From CAYNKA01 sp964397655 (lineage in GTDB: Bacteria > Spirochaetota > Spirochaetia > DTKZ01): 64,000 nucleotides of DNA. Location: NCBI GenBank assembly GCA_964397655.1, contig CAYNKA010000010.1, forward strand, positions 1 to 64,000, read 5' to 3'. The notes beneath the pieces were generated by a model that had not been told where the DNA came from, made no database searches, and saw only the letters and a program-made list of their open reading frames with translations. This document shows positions 60,664 to 64,000 of this stretch, one piece after another. The first letter of the stretch is position 1; every line of letters begins with the position of its first letter. A program made the position numbers and the translations under genes.

Positions 60664-61278
60664 TCAAGAAACAACGCCCAGCTTGACGAGACCGTCGAAG
60701 ATGAACTGGACCGACATGCCGGAAAGCACGAGTCCCATGATGCGCTCGATGACCGACAGCCCCGTGTTCCCAAGAGCACGGACGAAGTAGCCCGAAAGGT
60801 ACATCGCGAGGCCGGTGATGGCGAGGACGACGACGAGGACGGCGCTCAGGGCCGAGAAGGTGAAAACGCCCGCATTCTCCTCGCTCACATAGATGAGGAT
60901 GGTCGTGATCGTGCCGGGACCGGCGATGATGGGAATGCCGAGCGGGAAGATCGACACGTCTTCCCCGTCCTTTTCGAGATCCGAGGTCTTCGTGCGCTTC
61001 GGGGCGGCGAACAACATGTCCATGGACACGATGAAGAGAAGGATGCCTCCCGCGATGTAGAAGGAGCCGGTCTTGATGCCGAGGAAGAACAGGATGGCTT
61101 TTCCCATGACGAGAAAGAACACGAAAACCGCACCGCCGGTGAGAAGGGCCCGCCTTATGGTCTTCTTTTTCCTCTCTTCCGAATAGAAAGCGGTGAGAGA
61201 CACGTAGAGCGGGACGATCCCGATGGGGTCCACGACGATGAAGACGGCGATGAACATGGCGAAGAGTTTCGCGAGCAT
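60664..61278 (-). CDS. MarC-family integral membrane protein
   Basis: A 204-residue membrane protein with six predicted helices. Family segments: FIAVFIVVDPIGIVPLYVSLT at the N-terminus, FFLGIKTGSFYIAGGILLFIVSMDML, FPLGIPIIAGPGTITTILIY. MarC/YhgN proteins have no proven function; a role in multiple antibiotic resistance was withdrawn. TGGAGC lies before the ATG and could serve as a weak ribosome binding site; TATAAC lies 6 bases before it. Confidence 0.9.
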   Translation of the reverse strand: MLAKLFAMFIAVFIVVDPIGIVPLYVSLTAFYSEERKKKTIRRALLTGGAVFVFFLVMGKAILFFLGIKTGSFYIAGGILLFIVSMDMLFAAPKRTKTSDLEKDGEDVSIFPLGIPIIAGPGTITTILIYVSEENAGVFTFSALSAVLVVVLAITGLAMYLSGYFVRALGNTGLSVIERIMGLVLSGMSVQFIFDGLVKLGVVS

Positions 61279-61284
61279 GCTCCA

Positions 61285-61290
61285 GTTATA
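61285..61290 (-). promoter_or_regulatory. -10 box directly upstream of the MarC-type gene
   Basis: TATAAC on the minus strand ends 6 bases before the ATG at 61278. The -35 region is poor. Confidence 0.35.
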
Positions 61291-61475
61291 GCACGGCTCG
61301 AGGCCCCTGTATATCGGCGGACGCTCGTCGTCGCGCGCCTGCCGGGCCGGAAAGCGGAAGATCCTCGCGGGATAAGACGAAAAAATTCAAAAATTACCCC
61401 GATTTATTATATCGCTCGGAGGAAGCGAGCTGGTATGCTCTATCCGAACCCGAGGTTCAAGGAGGGCGAAACCCC

Positions 61476-62483
61476 ATGAAGATGAACATGACCCGATGGA
61501 TCGAGGAGACGCTCGCGTCACCGATGAAGAAAGCGCTTCCCGTCCTCTCGTTTCCCGGCATCGGATTGATCGGAGCCACCGTACGCGAGGTAGTCTCCCG
61601 CGGCGATAGGCAGGCGGAATGCATGAAGGCGATCGCGGACCGGTATCCGACCGCGGCTTCGGTGAGCAACATGGACCTGTCCGTCGAGGCCGAGGCCTTC
61701 GGAGCCCGGGTCGTATTCTCCGACGAGGAGGTCCCTACGGTCACCGGCCGACTGGTAGACACGATGGAAGAGGCGGAGGCCCTCCCCATCCCATCGGTCG
61801 GAGCCGGAAGGACCGGAGAATGCATCAAGGCGGTGAGAATCGCCTCGAAGACCGTCGTCGATCGTCCCGTCTTCGCCGGCGTGATCGGCCCCTTCTCCCT
61901 GGCCGGCAGGCTCATGGAGATGACGGAGATCATGGTGAAGTGCATGATCGAACCGGAGACCGCGGAAAGGACCGTCGAGAAGGCCACGAACTTCCTCGTC
62001 TCCTACGTCTCCGCGCTCAAGGAAGCGGGGGCGAACGGCGTCGTCATGGCCGAACCCGCCGCCGGCCTTCTCTCCCCCCAACTCTGCGATGATTTTTCCA
62101 GCAGGTTCGTGAGGAAGATCGTAGAGACGGTCCAGGCGGAAGATTTTCTCGTCGTCTATCACAACTGCGGGAACACCGTTCCCCTCGCCGATTCGATCCT
62201 CTCCACCGGAGCGAAGGCCTTCCATTTCGGTAACGCGATCAAACTCCGGGACATCATCGGCAAGTTCCCCGAGGACCGGATCGTCATGGGCAACGTGGAT
62301 CCGTCCGGAGTCTTCCGGAACGGCGATCCCGATATCGTAACCCGCGAGACCCTCGCCCTCGTCAATGAGCTCAAGAACCGAAGGAACTACGTCCCCTCGT
62401 CAGGCTGCGACATTCCTCCCCTCACCCCGCTCGAGAACATCGACGCGTTCTTCGCCGCGGTCGACGCCGCGTACAAGGCATAG
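61476..62483 (+). CDS. MtaA/CmuA-type methyltransferase of the UroD superfamily
   Basis: A 335-residue TIM-barrel protein. It shows the full zinc triad of corrinoid-to-thiol methyltransferases: H229 and C231 in VYHNCGNT and C311 in SSGCDIPP. Other family segments: MDLSVEAEAFG, VIGPFSLAGRLMEM, FHFGNAIKLRDII. MtaA and CmuA move a methyl group from a corrinoid protein to coenzyme M or tetrahydrofolate. No corrinoid protein gene lies beside it. AAGGAGGG precedes the ATG by about 11 bases. The next gene follows after 9 bases. Confidence 0.85.
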   Translation: MKMNMTRWIEETLASPMKKALPVLSFPGIGLIGATVREVVSRGDRQAECMKAIADRYPTAASVSNMDLSVEAEAFGARVVFSDEEVPTVTGRLVDTMEEAEALPIPSVGAGRTGECIKAVRIASKTVVDRPVFAGVIGPFSLAGRLMEMTEIMVKCMIEPETAERTVEKATNFLVSYVSALKEAGANGVVMAEPAAGLLSPQLCDDFSSRFVRKIVETVQAEDFLVVYHNCGNTVPLADSILSTGAKAFHFGNAIKLRDIIGKFPEDRIVMGNVDPSGVFRNGDPDIVTRETLALVNELKNRRNYVPSSGCDIPPLTPLENIDAFFAAVDAAYKA

Positions 62484-62492
62484 AACCTGGCG

Positions 62493-63314
62493 ATGGCCTA
62501 CCCTTCGGACGCCGACCTGGCCAGGTTCCGCGAGCTCGTCGCGACCCGCTACGCCCGGTACGCCAGGGTCTTCCCCTGGCGCGAGACGCGGGATCCCTAC
62601 GCCATCGTCGTGTCCGAAATCATGCTCCAGCAGACGCAAACCGAACGCGTCCTGAAGAAATACGGCCCCTTCCTCGAAGCCTTCCCCGCCGTCGGCGACC
62701 TCGCGGCAGCGGACCTCCGGGACGTGGTTCTGCTTTGGAGCGGGTTGGGCTACAACAGGAGGGCCAAGGCCCTCAAAGCGACAGCCGAGCGCATCATCGC
62801 GGAATTCGGGGGCCGCGTTCCCGACGATCCCGCGGTTCTCGAGACCTTTCCCGGCATCGGGCCGGCTACCGCGAGGTCGATCCCCGCCTTCGCCTACGAC
62901 GTCCCCACGGTCTTCATCGAAACGAACATCCGCCGCGTCTTCCTTCACTTTTTCTTCCCGGACCGCGAAGGCGTGAGGGATCGGGAAATCCTCCCCCTCG
63001 TGGAGAAGACCCTCGACCGGGGGAATCCGAGGGAATGGTACTACGGTCTCATGGATTACGGAGTCTATCTCAAGAAGCTCTACCCGAATCCGAACAGAAG
63101 AAGCGCCCATTACGCGAAGCAGGCCCCGTTCGAGAATTCCACACGCCAGGTGCGAGGCAGGATCCTGGCCCTGCTCGCGGAGACCGAAGGCCTGGACGGC
63201 GCGGAACTCGCCGCGAAGTCCGGCTTTCCCCGGGACAGGGTCGCGGCCGCGCTGCGCGGGCTCGAGGCCGAGGGCATGGTCTCCGAGGAAGCCGGCCGTT
63301 ACCGCATCGGATAG
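62493..63314 (+). CDS. MutY-like HhH-GPD DNA glycosylase without Fe-S cluster
   Basis: A 273-residue base-excision repair protein. The N-terminal MutY signature VFPWRETRDPYAIVVSEIMLQQTQ holds the general base E42. The helix-hairpin-helix LETFPGIGPATARSI has no catalytic Lys, so it is monofunctional. The position of the catalytic Asp is E143 (FIETNIRRV), 101 residues after E42 exactly as D138 follows E37 in E. coli MutY. The protein has no cysteine at all, so the 4Fe-4S cluster is absent, and the NUDIX-like C-terminal domain is replaced by a short winged-helix-like segment (about 210-273). Probably adenine or related glycosylase; specificity uncertain. Confidence 0.82.
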   Translation: MAYPSDADLARFRELVATRYARYARVFPWRETRDPYAIVVSEIMLQQTQTERVLKKYGPFLEAFPAVGDLAAADLRDVVLLWSGLGYNRRAKALKATAERIIAEFGGRVPDDPAVLETFPGIGPATARSIPAFAYDVPTVFIETNIRRVFLHFFFPDREGVRDREILPLVEKTLDRGNPREWYYGLMDYGVYLKKLYPNPNRRSAHYAKQAPFENSTRQVRGRILALLAETEGLDGAELAAKSGFPRDRVAAALRGLEAEGMVSEEAGRYRIG

Positions 63315-63396
63315 CCGGCATCGCGCGAAGGCGGCTTGCCGCTCATGCCGCGAAAACGCTATTATGGCCCGATCACTCGCCGTCCAAGGAAGAAAC

Positions 63397-64000
63397 ATGC
63401 CCTCGTTTACAGTCTACGCGGCCCTCCTCGTCACCATGACGGTCTGGGGACTTTCCTTCATCGGAACGAAGATCGCGCTCGAGAGCTTCCCTCCGTTCTC
63501 CGTCATGTTCTACAGATTCGCCCTCGCGAGCCTCGTTTTTCTGCCCATCCTCCTGAAGCGGGGCCTACCCAGGCTCGACCGGGGGACGCATCTCCGGCTT
63601 CTCCTGCTCTCGATCTGCGAACCCTGTCTCTACTTCGTGTGCGAGACCTACGGCATCCGCCTGACTTCGGCCTCCAAGACCTCCCTCATCATAGCGCTCG
63701 TGCCCGTGGCGGTCGCGGTGCTTTCCCGCCTCGTGCTCAAAGAAAGGCTCTCGGGAAAAAGCGGGATCGGCATCGCCTTTTCCATACTCGGGACGATCCT
63801 GCTCGTACTCGGCGGAGGCGGTTTCGAGGGGGGCGGAGAGTCGTTGGCGGGAGACCTTCTCGCGTTCGGCGCGGTCGTATCGGCGGCGTTCTACATGGTG
63901 TTCGCCCGCGACCTGGGGAGCAAGGTGCCGGCGCTGACCCTCACCGCCATCCAGTGCTTGTACGGTGCCGTCTTCTTCGCTCCCTTCCATTTCTTCGGCG
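63397..64000 (+). CDS. EamA-family (DMT) transporter, N-terminal part (partial)
   Basis: 201 codons are visible before the window ends. The protein starts MPSFTVYAALLVTMTVWGLSF and shows about six hydrophobic helices of the first EamA domain (LTSASKTSLIIALVPVAVAVL, GIAFSILGTILLVLGGG) plus the start of the second (LLAFGAVVSAAFYMVFAR). Such proteins export amino acids or metabolites. The ATG at 63397 is preceded by AAGGAAG. An in-frame ATG at 63364 is possible but less supported. Confidence 0.88.
   Translation, partial: MPSFTVYAALLVTMTVWGLSFIGTKIALESFPPFSVMFYRFALASLVFLPILLKRGLPRLDRGTHLRLLLLSICEPCLYFVCETYGIRLTSASKTSLIIALVPVAVAVLSRLVLKERLSGKSGIGIAFSILGTILLVLGGGGFEGGGESLAGDLLAFGAVVSAAFYMVFARDLGSKVPALTLTAIQCLYGAVFFAPFHFFG

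Overview
The window looks like chromosomal DNA from a GC-rich, flagellated, free-living or gut-type spirochaete. The evidence is indirect but consistent: fliS, two methyl-accepting chemotaxis proteins, TRAP substrate-binding proteins with the AGGSQE-type mature end common in Treponema relatives, a class II (B12-dependent) ribonucleotide reductase, a LysM/lipoprotein pair, and a remnant of an SBBP/TLYAKW-repeat surface protein. I place it in the order Spirochaetales without naming a species. There is no rRNA, tRNA, CRISPR array, insertion sequence or prophage. Genes are densely packed and no gene-free gap exceeds about 300 bases. The longest gaps are 31091-31333, 36018-36244, 22051-22276, 29423-29641 and 51487-51696. 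They hold promoters, operators, terminators or, at 22087-22188, a doubtful small ORF; in 29423-29641 I see only the ribosome binding site of the next gene.

Layout. 1-3634: end of a branched-chain amino-acid (Liv) ABC transporter operon (livH end, livM, livG, livF) with a D-2-hydroxyacid dehydrogenase appended. 3741-8368: a chemoreceptor and the DNA translocase FtsK. 8365-12132 (minus): the helicase HrpB and a PLP aminotransferase. 12323-14937: a sensor kinase with a substrate-binding-protein-like input domain, but no phospho-acceptor histidine, and its receiver protein. 15009-19243: a glucosaminidase-type lipoprotein, a zinc-ribbon protein, a beta-propeller/NodB-like fusion, FliS and a small coiled-coil protein. 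19289-23688 (minus): an oxidoreductase, a CorC/HlyC-type membrane protein and the LysM/lipoprotein pair. 23885-28597: an Rsm22-type methyltransferase, Rnk, a LuxR-type regulator and an OmpR/kinase pair. 28687-29422 (minus): a small accessory islet with a hicB-hicA toxin-antitoxin pair and a truncated surface-protein gene. 29642-31090: an HtrA protease.

31200-42235 is a carbohydrate or organic-acid uptake and breakdown region. It has two complete TRAP transporters (dctPQM and dctQMP), an SDR dehydrogenase, a uroporphyrinogen-decarboxylase-like protein, two Gfo/Idh/MocA oxidoreductases and a DeoR repressor, with strong sigma70 promoters, operator-like dyads and intercistronic hairpins. The transporters would bring in an anionic substrate and the oxidoreductases would convert it; the substrate cannot be told from sequence. 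A secreted protein of unknown function follows at 42299.

43367-51486 (minus) carries an AddA/AddB-type helicase-nuclease pair and a second chemoreceptor. 51697-54057 is Lon. 54160-61278 (minus) has an ankyrin-TM-WD40 fusion, a secreted beta-helix protein, NrdJ with a probable NrdR box, and a MarC-type membrane protein. 61476-64000 has an MtaA/CmuA-like methyltransferase, a MutY-like glycosylase without an iron-sulfur cluster, and the start of an EamA transporter.

A window-wide pattern is that many genes have no ribosome binding site but carry a -10 box 4-8 bases before the start codon, which suggests leaderless transcripts. The most unusual proteins are the histidine-less sensor kinase, the NodB-like domain that has lost all its metal ligands, the UroD-like protein with an H-x-D/C triad, and the cysteine-free MutY relative.
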